Of a stretch of 41,395 nucleotides of DNA, positions 25,725 to 34,028 are shown one piece after another; position 1 is the first letter of the stretch; the number at the start of each line of letters is the position of its first letter. Position numbers and translations under genes: made by a program. The stretch lies in NCBI GenBank assembly GCA_949499045.1, contig CATEEE010000259.1, positions 1 to 41,395 of the forward strand. The letters are read 5' to 3'. This DNA comes from Marinobacterium sp. xm-d-530 (lineage in GTDB: Bacteria > Pseudomonadota > Gammaproteobacteria > Pseudomonadales > Balneatricaceae). The notes under the pieces were generated by a model that was not told the DNA's origin, did not search any database, and worked only from the letters and a program-made list of their open reading frames with translations.

Positions 25725-27332
25725 TTACATGCGGAATACGCCGAACTTCGTGTCCGGAATTGGTTTATTGAGTGCGGCAGATAATCCCATCGCAAGCACT
25801 TCACGAGTTTGTGCTGGGTCTATTACTCCATCGTCCCATAGTCGAGCGCTAGCATAATATGGGTGCCCCTGACGCTCGTAAGTGTCCGAAACAGGCTTTT
25901 TGAACTTAGCTTCTTCCTCAGCAGACCAAGATTCCCCTTGGCGTTCTAAACCATCTCTTTTAACCGTTGCAAGAACGCCAGCTGCTTGCTCGCCGCCCAT
26001 TACAGATATGCGAGCGTTTGGCCACATCCATAAGAAGTTTGGATCGTATGCTCGGCCGCACATTCCATAGTTACCGGCACCAAATGAGCCCCCTATTAAA
26101 ACCGTAAGTTTGGGGACATCAGCACAAGCAACTGCAGTCACGAGTTTCGCTCCATGTTTAGCAATACCCTCCGATTCACTTTTTTGTCCGACCATAAATC
26201 CAGTTATATTTTGCAAAAAGATAAGAGGGATTTTTCTCTGACAACATAACTCGATAAAATGAGCGCCTTTCTGGGCTGAATCACTGAATAAGATACCGTT
26301 GTTGGCTAAGATGCCTACTGGATACCCGTGAATGCGAGCAAATCCCGTTATGAGCGTTGTGCCATAAAGCTTTTTGAATTCATCGAATTCAGAACTATCC
26401 ACGATACGAGCAATAACTTCGCGAACATCGAATGGTTTTTTTAGATCAGTTCCAACAATGCCGTATATGTCATTTACATCGTAAATCGGTGCTTTTGGTG
26501 CTTGAATATCCCCGCAAATCTGCTTACGACGGTTTAGGTTTGCAACACAGGTGCGTGCAATCTGCAGAGCGTGTGCGTCATTTTCAGCATAGTGGTCAGC
26601 TACGCCTGAAATTTTACAGTGAACATCGGCACCACCAAGATCCTCAGCGCTCACTTCTTCCCCTGTGGCAGCTTTTACAAGGGGGGGGCCAGCAAGGAAA
26701 ATAGTACCCTGATTTCGAACAATAATTGATTCATCCGCCATTGCAGGGACATAAGCACCGCCAGCAGTACACAGACCCATCACAACAGCAATCTGAGGTA
26801 TGCCTTTTGCAGACATTCTGGCCTGATTAAAGAATATGCGTCCGAAATGGTCACGATCAGGAAATACCTGATCTTGTTGGGGTAAGTTCGCCCCACCGGA
26901 GTCGACAAGGTAGACACAAGGTAAATTGTTTTGTTCAGCAATTTCTTGAGCACGCAAATGCTTTTTAACTGTCAGAGGGAAGTATGTCCCACCTTTAACT
27001 GTCGCATCATTAGCGATGATCATGCATTCCTGGCCGCTAACCCGGCCAATGCCAGTAATAATGCCCGCAGCGGGTACTTTATCGTCGTAAACTTCATACG
27101 CTGCCAGTTGTGATAACTCTAGAAAGGGTGAACCTTCATCCAGTAGAGCGTTTATTCGATCTCGTGGAAGCAACTTGCCGCGTGAAAGATGGCGCTCTTG
27201 ATATTTTGCACCACCTCCTTGTTCGATCAGCGTCACTTTTTTTCTGAGATCATTGACTGCATCGGTCATGCTTGCCTTGTTCTGAATAAATTCATCGGCC
27301 CGCTTGTTCACTTTGCTTTGTAAAATCGGCAT
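25725..27332 (-). CDS. liuB: Methylcrotonyl-CoA carboxylase, beta (carboxyltransferase) subunit
   Basis: This 535-residue carboxyltransferase transfers CO2 from carboxybiotin on LiuD to methylcrotonyl-CoA. It shows GGAKYQERHLSRGKLLPRDR, VDSGGANLPQQ, AVVMGLCTAGGAYVPAMADE, FLQNITGFMVGQKSE, GGSFGAGNYGMCGRAYDP and ARISVMGGEQAAGVLAT, the usual acyl-CoA and biotin pockets. The length is normal for MCC beta. It lies between liuA and liuC; the 63-base gap to liuA holds a small hairpin. Confidence 0.95.
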   Translation of the reverse strand: MPILQSKVNKRADEFIQNKASMTDAVNDLRKKVTLIEQGGGAKYQERHLSRGKLLPRDRINALLDEGSPFLELSQLAAYEVYDDKVPAAGIITGIGRVSGQECMIIANDATVKGGTYFPLTVKKHLRAQEIAEQNNLPCVYLVDSGGANLPQQDQVFPDRDHFGRIFFNQARMSAKGIPQIAVVMGLCTAGGAYVPAMADESIIVRNQGTIFLAGPPLVKAATGEEVSAEDLGGADVHCKISGVADHYAENDAHALQIARTCVANLNRRKQICGDIQAPKAPIYDVNDIYGIVGTDLKKPFDVREVIARIVDSSEFDEFKKLYGTTLITGFARIHGYPVGILANNGILFSDSAQKGAHFIELCCQRKIPLIFLQNITGFMVGQKSESEGIAKHGAKLVTAVACADVPKLTVLIGGSFGAGNYGMCGRAYDPNFLWMWPNARISVMGGEQAAGVLATVKRDGLERQGESWSAEEEAKFKKPVSDTYERQGHPYYASARLWDDGVIDPAQTREVLAMGLSAALNKPIPDTKFGVFRM

Positions 27333-27355
27333 AAACTGTTCCTTAAAACTGATAT

Positions 27356-27372
27356 CACTTTCTGAGAAAGTG
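27356..27372 (-). other. Small intercistronic hairpin between liuA and liuB
   Basis: CACTTTC and GAAAGTG form a 7-base stem with a 3-base loop in the liuA-liuB gap. There is no T-tract after it on the minus strand, so it is more likely an mRNA processing or stability element than a terminator. Confidence 0.4.
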
Positions 27373-27395
27373 GTTTGTCAATTTCCCATATTTAG

Positions 27396-28562
27396 TTATT
27401 TGTTCAGGAAAAGTTCGCGTCCAATCAGCATTCGACGAATCTCAGAAGTGCCAGCACCGATTTCATAAAGTTTGGCATCCCTGAGAAGTCTTCCTGTCGG
27501 GAACTCGTTCACATATCCGTTTCCTCCTAAAAGTTGGATAGCATCCAGAGCCATTTTGGTTGCTGTTTCAGCGGTGTATAAAATCACTCCTGCACAATCT
27601 TTGCGACTTGGTTCACCTTGCATAGCGGCCTGAGCTACCGTGTATGTGTACGACTTACACGCGTTCATCAACGTGTACATGTCTGCAATTTTTCCCTGCA
27701 CAAGTTCAAATTCTCCAATGGCTTGACCAAATTGTTTTCTATCACGAATGTACGGCACTGAAATATCCATGGTAGCTTCCATAATTCCAAGTGGACCACC
27801 TGCAAGTACCAATCGCTCGTAATCTAGACCAGACATAAGCACACGAACACCACCGTTGAGTTCACCCAAGATGTTCTCTTTAGGTACTGGACAGTCTTCA
27901 AACAGCAATTCACACGTGTTTGAACCACGCATACCTAATTTGTCGAGTTTTTGATGGCGTGAAAAACCTGGATAATCACGCTCTACAATAAATGCTGTGA
28001 TTCCTTTGGGGCCTGCAGATGTGTCTGTTTTCGCATAGACAACATAGGTATCGGCATCTGGACCGTTAGTGATCCACATCTTGTTACCGTTTAGTAGATA
28101 ATGATCACCGTTATCACGAGCAGTAAGTTTCATCGATACAACATCAGAACCAGCGTTGGGTTCAGACATAGCTAGTGCACCAACGTGATCCCCGCTAATC
28201 AGTTTTGGTAGATATTTTTGTTTCTGTTCTTTTGTGCCATTTCTATGAATTTGGTTAACACAAAGATTTGAGTGGGCTCCGTAGGAGAGGCCAACAGAAG
28301 CTGATGCACGACTGATCTCCTCCATCGCAATGACATGTGCTAAATAGCCCATATCAACGCCGCCGTATTCTTCTTTAACTGTAATCCCCAGAAGACCCAT
28401 ATCACCGAACTTTTTCCAAAGATCTTTAGGAAATTCGTTTTTCTCATCAATTTCTGCTGCGCGAGGTGCTATCTCTTTTGCTGCAAAAGCATTGATGCCA
28501 TCACGTAACATGTCCAGAGTTTCGCCATGGCCGAAATTTAGTCGAGAAAATTGTGAAATCAT
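27396..28562 (-). CDS. liuA: Isovaleryl-CoA dehydrogenase
   Basis: This 388-residue flavoprotein oxidises isovaleryl-CoA to 3-methylcrotonyl-CoA. The catalytic glutamate is in the isovaleryl-specific position, Glu249 in GLDYERLVLAGGPLG. The place where other dehydrogenases keep their base has alanine instead (YEIGAGTSEIRR), the hallmark of this enzyme. Further motifs are AMSEPNAGSDVVSM and LDKLGMRGSNTCELLFEDC. It is the second gene of the operon, 11 bases after liuR. Confidence 0.96.
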   Translation of the reverse strand: MISQFSRLNFGHGETLDMLRDGINAFAAKEIAPRAAEIDEKNEFPKDLWKKFGDMGLLGITVKEEYGGVDMGYLAHVIAMEEISRASASVGLSYGAHSNLCVNQIHRNGTKEQKQKYLPKLISGDHVGALAMSEPNAGSDVVSMKLTARDNGDHYLLNGNKMWITNGPDADTYVVYAKTDTSAGPKGITAFIVERDYPGFSRHQKLDKLGMRGSNTCELLFEDCPVPKENILGELNGGVRVLMSGLDYERLVLAGGPLGIMEATMDISVPYIRDRKQFGQAIGEFELVQGKIADMYTLMNACKSYTYTVAQAAMQGEPSRKDCAGVILYTAETATKMALDAIQLLGGNGYVNEFPTGRLLRDAKLYEIGAGTSEIRRMLIGRELFLNK

Positions 28563-28573
28563 AACGTCATCCT

Positions 28574-28984
28574 TTAATTATTTGATTTTTTTGAATTTGT
28601 TTTTAGATTTTGAAGTGCTTCCAGGCACCGGGTCTCTGCCGAGGTAAGCTCAGCTTGCAGATTTGCTATATCTTCCAGTTGCTGTGATAGCTCAGCTCTT
28701 TTGATGGTAATAACTTCAATTAGTCGTTTAAGTTGTTTCTCACTTCCTGAGTTCGTTTTGTCCCAAAGAGAGAATAGCTCCCGTATTTCTGCCAAAGAAA
28801 AGCCAAGTCTCTTGCCTCTGAGAATTAGTTTTAATCGAACACGATCTTGTCGTGAGTAAATGCGTGTCTGCCCACTCCTCTTAGGGAAAAGAAGTTTTTG
28901 GTCCTCATAGAAGCGAACGCTTCTAGTAGTGAGGTCAAACTCTCTAGCCAGTTCGCTAATAGAAAATGTTGTCTGCTGCTTCAT
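28574..28984 (-). CDS. liuR: MerR-family regulator of leucine degradation
   Basis: This 136-residue protein has an N-terminal MerR winged helix (FSISELAREFDLTTRSVRFY, then SGQTRIYSRQDRVRLKLI and LGFSLAEIRELF) and a C-terminal coiled-coil dimerisation helix. It heads the liu operon, the typical place for LiuR in Gammaproteobacteria. LiuR is reported as a repressor-type regulator of branched-chain amino acid and fatty-acid degradation that binds palindromes like those at 29025-29040 and 33992-34007. No metal-binding cysteine cluster of the metal-sensing MerR members is present. Confidence 0.92.
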   Translation of the reverse strand: MKQQTTFSISELAREFDLTTRSVRFYEDQKLLFPKRSGQTRIYSRQDRVRLKLILRGKRLGFSLAEIRELFSLWDKTNSGSEKQLKRLIEVITIKRAELSQQLEDIANLQAELTSAETRCLEALQNLKTNSKKSNN

Positions 28985-29011
28985 GTCATCACTCAGTTAT
29001 TGTGATCCATA

Positions 29012-29040
29012 ACAATATCTGTACTTAACGTTAACGTAAA
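29012..29040 (-). promoter_or_regulatory. liuR promoter with LiuR-type operator
   Basis: The near-palindrome TTAACGTTAACGTAAA at 29025-29040 contains the perfect core ACGTTAACGT. On the minus strand its end forms a -35-like TTTACG (29040-29035). It is followed after 17 bases by a -10-like TATTGT (29017-29012), 27 bases before the liuR ATG. The overlap of operator and promoter fits autoregulation by LiuR. It closely resembles the element before the thiolase gene. Confidence 0.7.
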
Positions 29041-29281
29041 CATTAATAGGGGAAAACCTTTATTTTTTGTTTATTGAGGGTTAAAAATATAAGTCTCTGA
29101 TATATATAGTAAAATTATTGAAAATAGACCTATTTCGCCGCTTTATTATACTAAAGTCTTACTTCACAACCCCTATTTGCAATTGCTAGGTTTGTCGTAA
29201 GCAAAGACATTCTGAGAGCACCAATCTGATGTTGCGCCGTAATAAAAATAAATCAGTAATTAACTGGAGAGATCAGTTTTC
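29041..29281 (+). promoter_or_regulatory. Leader region of the ABC transporter operon
   Basis: These 241 bases between the LiuR-type operator and the first transporter gene are strongly A/T-rich and have no convincing open frame. A possible promoter is TAGACC (29125-29130) with TATACT (29147-29152) at a 16-base spacing; it is weak. A GGAGAG ribosome site precedes the transporter start. No riboswitch fold was recognised. Confidence 0.3.
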
Positions 29282-30046
29282 ATGTGTGCCGACTATGTAT
29301 TGCAGACAAAGAACCTCGTTAAAGAATTCAAAGGTTTTACGGCGGTTGACGACGTTAATCTAAATGTTGAGCGAGGCTCAATTCACGCTTTGATTGGTCC
29401 AAATGGGGCAGGCAAAACAACCGTGTTCAACCTCCTTACTAAGTTCTTGATACCTACATCGGGTCAGATTTTGTTCAACGGTAATGACATTACCAGTATG
29501 AAATCTGCGGAAATTGCTCGAAAAGGTGTGGTTCGTTCTTTTCAAATATCAGCTGTTTTTCCACACCTGACCGTTCTGGAGAATGTTCGTGTTGCTTTAC
29601 AGCGGAAAGAGGGCAATAGCTTTCATTTTTGGAAATCAGATAAAGTCCTAAATCGTCTCAATGACAGAGCCATTGAGCTACTTGACTCTGTAGGGCTAGC
29701 GAGTCATGCGGATTCCTTAACAGTCGATCAGCCTTATGGCCGCAAAAGAGCTCTCGAAATAGCAACGACCCTTGCTCTGGATCCCGAATTGATGCTTCTA
29801 GATGAGCCCACTCAAGGAATGGGGCATGAAGATGTGGAATCTGTATCTGATTTGATAAAAAAAGTGTCTAAAGACCGCACTATCTTAATGGTGGAGCACA
29901 ACCTACACGTAGTTTCAAAGCTTGCAGATAAAATTTCTGTTCTTCAAAGAGGTTCGATTTTAACTGAGGGCGATTATGAAACAGTGTCTAGTGATAGCCG
30001 TGTTAAAGAGGCCTATCTAGGGGTTAGTGAAGAGGAGACAGCATAG
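29282..30046 (+). CDS. livG: Branched-chain amino acid ABC transporter ATPase, LivG type
   Basis: This 254-residue ATPase has Walker A LIGPNGAGKTTVFNLL, a Q-loop in VRSFQIS, the signature region PYGRKRALEIATTLA, Walker B LMLLDEPTQGMG and the switch histidine in MVEHN. The FNLLTKF and SFQISAVFPHLTVLENVRVA segments are LivG-like. It energises uptake by the LivH/LivM channel with LivF on the cytoplasmic face. It is the first gene of the transporter operon and its stop overlaps the livF start by one base. Substrate is inferred from neighbours; hydrophobic amino acids are likely, but related carboxylates cannot be excluded. Confidence 0.88.
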   Translation: MCADYVLQTKNLVKEFKGFTAVDDVNLNVERGSIHALIGPNGAGKTTVFNLLTKFLIPTSGQILFNGNDITSMKSAEIARKGVVRSFQISAVFPHLTVLENVRVALQRKEGNSFHFWKSDKVLNRLNDRAIELLDSVGLASHADSLTVDQPYGRKRALEIATTLALDPELMLLDEPTQGMGHEDVESVSDLIKKVSKDRTILMVEHNLHVVSKLADKISVLQRGSILTEGDYETVSSDSRVKEAYLGVSEEETA

Positions 30047-30756
30047 TGGTATCAGGTAACGAGAAAATTCGCATACAAAATCTCCATGCTTTTTACGGTG
30101 AGTCTCATATTCTTCACGGCATTGATTTGCATGTTTTGCAGGGTGAGCTAGTGACACTGCTTGGCAGAAATGGTTCAGGTCGATCCACTACCTTGCGCTC
30201 GATCATGAACATGGTGGGTCGAAGAACTGGAAGTATCAATATAAACGGTTCCGAAACTCTTGATTTACCAGCTCATCGAATTGCGCACTTGGGTGTTGGG
30301 TATTGTCCAGAAGAGCGTGGAATATTTTCAAGTTTAAATGTAGAAGAGAATTTGTTGCTTCCACCAACCGTCAGAAGTGACGGCATGTCCGTGGATGAAA
30401 TATATGAGGTGTTTCCCAATCTTTTTGAAAGAAGATTCAGTCAGGGTACTCGTCTTTCAGGTGGTGAACAGCAGATGTTGGCCATAGCCCGCATTCTCCG
30501 TTCGGGCGCAAATATTCTTCTTCTTGATGAAATTACTGAAGGCCTGGCGCCGGTGATTGTCAAAAAGCTCGGCGATGTCTTACTTGAACTAAAGAAACGT
30601 GGTCTAACGGTTTTATTGGTCGAGCAAAATTTTCGATTTGCGGCACCTATTGCTGACAGACACTATGTGGTTGAGCATGGCCATATTGTTGAAGAAGTCC
30701 GCAAAGATGAGCTTGAAGCAAAAACACCTCTTTTAAATACACTGTTAGGTGTGTAA
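30046..30756 (+). CDS. livF: Branched-chain amino acid ABC transporter ATPase, LivF type, with arginine in Walker A
   Basis: This 236-residue ATPase starts at a GTG overlapping the livG stop. LivF features are LHAFYGESHILHGIDL, LGVGYCPEERGIFSSLNVEE, the signature LSGGEQQMLAIARIL, Walker B ILLLDEITEGLAP and VLLVEQNFRFA. Walker A reads LLGRNGSGRSTT: Arg46, encoded by CGA, replaces the usual lysine. Arginine at this point occurs in some LivF-like proteins as far as I recall, so activity may be retained or shifted to the LivG site. The other ATPase motifs are intact. Confidence 0.88.
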   Translation: MVSGNEKIRIQNLHAFYGESHILHGIDLHVLQGELVTLLGRNGSGRSTTLRSIMNMVGRRTGSININGSETLDLPAHRIAHLGVGYCPEERGIFSSLNVEENLLLPPTVRSDGMSVDEIYEVFPNLFERRFSQGTRLSGGEQQMLAIARILRSGANILLLDEITEGLAPVIVKKLGDVLLELKKRGLTVLLVEQNFRFAAPIADRHYVVEHGHIVEEVRKDELEAKTPLLNTLLGV

Positions 30757-30849
30757 CGAACCATGTTGTTTGTGAATTTTTCGCGAGCAACCGGTAACAA
30801 CTATGTCGGCCCTGGGTCTCATAAATATAAAAACGAGAAGGAAAATTGT

Positions 30850-32064
30850 ATGAAATCAATTAAACCCCAAATGCTAGCGTCCGCGATCGGTGCTGCAATT
30901 TCAATATCAGCGGCTAATGCGGCTGGAATTAGCGGAGATACTGTTAAAATTGGTGTTCTTGCAGATATGGGCGGCGTTTATGCTGATATCTGTGGAGCTG
31001 GCTGTGTAACAGCAGTTGAAATGGCAGTTGAGGATTTCGGCGGCAGCGTTTTAGGAAAACCAATTGAAATCGTTAGTGCTGATGACCAGAACAAAGCCGA
31101 TGTCGGTGCAGCTATTGCTAGAAAATGGCTAGACACCGAAGACGTTGATGCAATTACTGGACTTGTTGCTTCATCCGTTACCGGAGCAGTAACCGAAATT
31201 ACAAAGGAAAAGGGCAAACTAGCGCTAATTTCCACCTCCGCTTCTCACGCTTTTACAACGAAAGCTTGTTCGCCATACAACGCTCACTGGACATATAACG
31301 TAGTTGCCCTGGCAAACGGTACTGTTAAACCGATGGTGCAATCTGGTAAGAAAAAATGGTTCTTTATTACTGCAGATTATGCATTTGGTCATGCTCTGGA
31401 GGGGGTCGCAAGCAAGGTTGTAGCTGAAAATGGTGGTGAGGTTGTAGGTACTGCGCGTGCGCCACTTGGAACAACTGACTTCTCATCATTTGTTCTTCAA
31501 GCTCAATCATCAGGTGCTGATGTTGTAGCGCTTGCAAATGCTGGTTCAGATTTCGTTAACTCACTTCAGTCTGCCGTTGAATTTGGTCTTACTGAAACTA
31601 CCGATGTGGCAGGACTGTTGGTATTTACGCCAAATGCACAGGCGCTCGATCCTGAAGTTGCAGGTGGTATGCGTTTAACGACGGGCTTCTATTGGGATCT
31701 TGATGATCAGACACGCGCGTGGTCTAAACGTTTCAAAGAACGTCATGGTTCGATTCCTGCTATGGGACAGGCGGGTGCTTACTCGATGACCACACATTAC
31801 CTTAATGCTATCAAGGAAGCCGGTACAGATGAAGCTGAAGCGGTTATGGCAGTTATGAAACAAAACAAGCCTAACGACTTCTTTGCCAGAAACGCTTATC
31901 TTCGCGCAGATGGAAGAATGGTACACGATATGTATCAAGTTCGTATTAAAAATGGATCTGAGCGAAGCAATCCAGACGATATTTTCGAGGTTGAAAAGGT
32001 CATTCCTGGTGAGGAAGCCTTCGGACCAATGTTGGATCAGTGTAACTTCGTAGCTTCGAAGTAA
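30850..32064 (+). CDS. Branched-chain amino acid type periplasmic binding protein
   Basis: This 404-residue solute-binding protein of the LivJ/LivK (type I periplasmic) family would capture substrate for the LivGFHM transporter. The start is placed at 30850, where a GAGAAGG ribosome site precedes an ATG and a typical signal peptide (MKSIKPQMLASAIGAAISIS, cleaved near ANAAG). The mature protein begins with DTVKIGVLADMGGVYADICG and has the IARKWLDTEDVDAITGLVAS segment. An open frame from 30763 is not needed. The C terminus has YQVRIKNGSERSNPDD, as in binding proteins for amides or short carboxylic acids as well as leucine, so the ligand is uncertain. Confidence 0.88.
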   Translation: MKSIKPQMLASAIGAAISISAANAAGISGDTVKIGVLADMGGVYADICGAGCVTAVEMAVEDFGGSVLGKPIEIVSADDQNKADVGAAIARKWLDTEDVDAITGLVASSVTGAVTEITKEKGKLALISTSASHAFTTKACSPYNAHWTYNVVALANGTVKPMVQSGKKKWFFITADYAFGHALEGVASKVVAENGGEVVGTARAPLGTTDFSSFVLQAQSSGADVVALANAGSDFVNSLQSAVEFGLTETTDVAGLLVFTPNAQALDPEVAGGMRLTTGFYWDLDDQTRAWSKRFKERHGSIPAMGQAGAYSMTTHYLNAIKEAGTDEAEAVMAVMKQNKPNDFFARNAYLRADGRMVHDMYQVRIKNGSERSNPDDIFEVEKVIPGEEAFGPMLDQCNFVASK

Positions 32065-32077
32065 TCTGACCTACATT

Positions 32078-32105
32078 AGCTGATGGGCATTCCTGCCCAT
32101 CAGCT
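32078..32105 (+). terminator. Intercistronic hairpin after the binding protein gene
   Basis: AGCTGATGGGCA and TGCCCATCAGCT form a perfect 12-base stem around TTCC, followed by CAATTTTC. There is no strong T-run. In binding-protein operons such hairpins stabilise the upstream message or terminate partially, so that the soluble receptor is made in excess over the permeases downstream. Confidence 0.75.
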
Positions 32106-32126
32106 CAATTTTCAAGGGATAGAGCA

Positions 32127-33014
32127 ATGGCGTCACTCCTCGACATCAATCTTTTTGGTCTTTTTGGTCAACTTTTAGTTGGTCTCATCAACGGATCTTT
32201 TTATGCGCTTTTAAGTCTTGGTCTAGCAATAATTTTCGGACTTCTGAAGATTATCAACTTTGCCCATGGTGCCCTCTACATGTTAGGTGCTTTTTTGGCT
32301 TGGATGGCGTTGCAGTATTTTGGAATTAATTATTGGGTCGCGATTATTGTTGTCCCCATAATTGTCGCCGCAATTGGTATTTTGATTGAACGGATATTAT
32401 TACGACCAATTTCCAACGAAGATCATTTATATAGCCTACTACTGACATTTGGAGTGGGTCTTATATTCCAGGGGGTTTTTACCCACATCTTCGGGTCATC
32501 AGGCCTATCCTACAAAATACCACCAGAGTTGAAAGGTGGTTTTAAATTACCTTTTATGTACCTCCCAACTTACAGAGGGTGGATCATCTTTGTTTCTCTT
32601 CTTGTGTGCGGGCTAACCTGGTACATGATAGAGAAAACAAAACTTGGTGCTTATCTTCGTGCCGGTACAGAGGATCCCAAGTTGATGCAAGCCTTCGGGA
32701 TTAATGTTCCACTAATTGTGACCTTAACGTTTGGTTTTGGTGTTGGGCTGGCTGGCTTGGCGGGTGTTTTAGCCGCGCCAATCTACTCAGTATCCCCTTA
32801 CATGGGTTCTAACCTACTAATAGTAGTCTTCGCAATCGTAGTAATTGGTGGAATGGGTTCTATCGGTGGAGCAATAATTACGGGCTTAATAATGGGAATA
32901 CTTGAAGGCCTCACTAAGTACTTTTACCCAGAGGCATCAACGACCATTATTTTTGTTGTCATGGTGATTGTTTTGTTGATAAAGCCAGCAGGCTTGTTTG
33001 GTAAAGAGAATTAG
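32127..33014 (+). CDS. livH: Branched-chain amino acid ABC permease, LivH type
   Basis: This 295-residue inner-membrane protein has about eight hydrophobic segments. LivH signatures are LLVGLINGSFYALLSLGLAI, IFGLLKIINFAHGALYMLGA, and the cytoplasmic coupling region GAYLRAGTEDPKLMQAFGIN, followed by GFGVGLAGLAGVLAAP. It pairs with LivM to form the substrate channel. It follows the binding protein hairpin, and an AAGGGA ribosome site precedes the ATG. Confidence 0.92.
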   Translation: MASLLDINLFGLFGQLLVGLINGSFYALLSLGLAIIFGLLKIINFAHGALYMLGAFLAWMALQYFGINYWVAIIVVPIIVAAIGILIERILLRPISNEDHLYSLLLTFGVGLIFQGVFTHIFGSSGLSYKIPPELKGGFKLPFMYLPTYRGWIIFVSLLVCGLTWYMIEKTKLGAYLRAGTEDPKLMQAFGINVPLIVTLTFGFGVGLAGLAGVLAAPIYSVSPYMGSNLLIVVFAIVVIGGMGSIGGAIITGLIMGILEGLTKYFYPEASTTIIFVVMVIVLLIKPAGLFGKEN

Positions 33015-33022
33015 GAGCAATC

Positions 33023-33952
33023 ATGCTGAATATATCTAAATCCACTCTGATACTCGTTGTACTTGGCCTGATTGCACCCTATGTGCTGTATCCAGTTTTT
33101 GTTATGAAAATTTTATGCTTTGGTTTGTTTGCCATGGCTTTTAACTTACTTCTTGGATACGTAGGTCTACTATCATTCGGGCACGCGGCATTTTTAGGAA
33201 CCGGTGGCTACGTTACAGGTTACCTTGTTATGGAAACAGGGCTAAGTCCTGAGCTTGGCATTTTATTCGGGACTATTGCCGCTGGTCTTTTAGGGGCTGT
33301 TTTCGGCAAGCTAGCAGTAAAACGAGAAGGAATTTACTTTGCCATGGTCACTTTGGCACTTGCGCAGCTTGCTTTCTTTTTCTTTCTTCAGGCCCCATTC
33401 ACCGGTGGTGAAGACGGAATGCAGGGCATACCCAGGGGAACGCTCTTTGGCTTTATAGATCTTAATGACAGTTTGAACATGTATTACACGGTACTTGCAG
33501 TCTTTCTTTTCGGTTTTTGGCTCATTAAGAGAACGATCCATTCACCATTTGGCCAGGTTTTAAAAGCTATTAGAGAAAACGAACCTCGCGCTTTATCACT
33601 TGGCTACAATGTTAATGATTACAAATGGGTCGCTTTCATAATATCAGCAAGCCTTGCAGGGTTAGCAGGTTCGACTAAAACGCTTGTTTTCCAATTAGCT
33701 TCACTTACGGATGCTCATTGGCATATGTCTGGTGAAGTAGTGCTTATGACGCTACTCGGAGGCATGGGTACATTATTTGGCCCATTAGTCGGCGCTGCTT
33801 CAGTGGTCACAATCCAAAATTACCTATCCGGTGGCGAGCTGGGTAACTACATCCACATCATTATGGGTGTGATCTTTGTAGTGTGTGTATTGGCTTTCCG
33901 CAGCGGTATTGTTGGTGAGTTTCAAAAATTCATGAAGAAAAATTTTAATTAA
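33023..33952 (+). CDS. livM: Branched-chain amino acid ABC permease, LivM type
   Basis: This 309-residue polytopic membrane protein shows the LivM pattern AMAFNLLLGYVGLLSFGHAA, REGIYFAMVTLALAQLAFF, the coupling helix FGQVLKAIRENEPRALSLGY and LLGGMGTLFGPLVGAA. It completes the transporter and starts 8 bases after livH with a TAGGAG ribosome site. A strong terminator follows, so the transporter unit probably ends here. Confidence 0.92.
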   Translation: MLNISKSTLILVVLGLIAPYVLYPVFVMKILCFGLFAMAFNLLLGYVGLLSFGHAAFLGTGGYVTGYLVMETGLSPELGILFGTIAAGLLGAVFGKLAVKREGIYFAMVTLALAQLAFFFFLQAPFTGGEDGMQGIPRGTLFGFIDLNDSLNMYYTVLAVFLFGFWLIKRTIHSPFGQVLKAIRENEPRALSLGYNVNDYKWVAFIISASLAGLAGSTKTLVFQLASLTDAHWHMSGEVVLMTLLGGMGTLFGPLVGAASVVTIQNYLSGGELGNYIHIIMGVIFVVCVLAFRSGIVGEFQKFMKKNFN

Positions 33953-33957
33953 TATTT

Positions 33958-33982
33958 AGGGGGGTTATCCCCCTCTCTTTTT
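33958..33982 (+). terminator. Rho-independent terminator after livM
   Basis: AGGGGG (33958-33963) pairs with CCCCCT (33969-33974) around a 5-base loop and is followed by CTCTTTTT. This separates the transporter transcript from the thiolase operon. Confidence 0.8.
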
Positions 33983-33991
33983 AAATATCAC

Positions 33992-34007
33992 ATTACGTTT
34001 ACGTAAA
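33992..34007. promoter_or_regulatory. LiuR-type operator before the thiolase operon
   Basis: ATTACGTTTACGTAAA contains the inverted arms TTACGT and ACGTAA around TT. It matches the element before liuR in the shared ACGTTwACGTAAAC core. It lies between the livM terminator and the thiolase start at 34029, where an operator would be expected. LiuR binding is inferred from the similarity. Confidence 0.7.
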
Positions 34008-34028
34008 CTTTCATTTTGCAGGTGCGTT

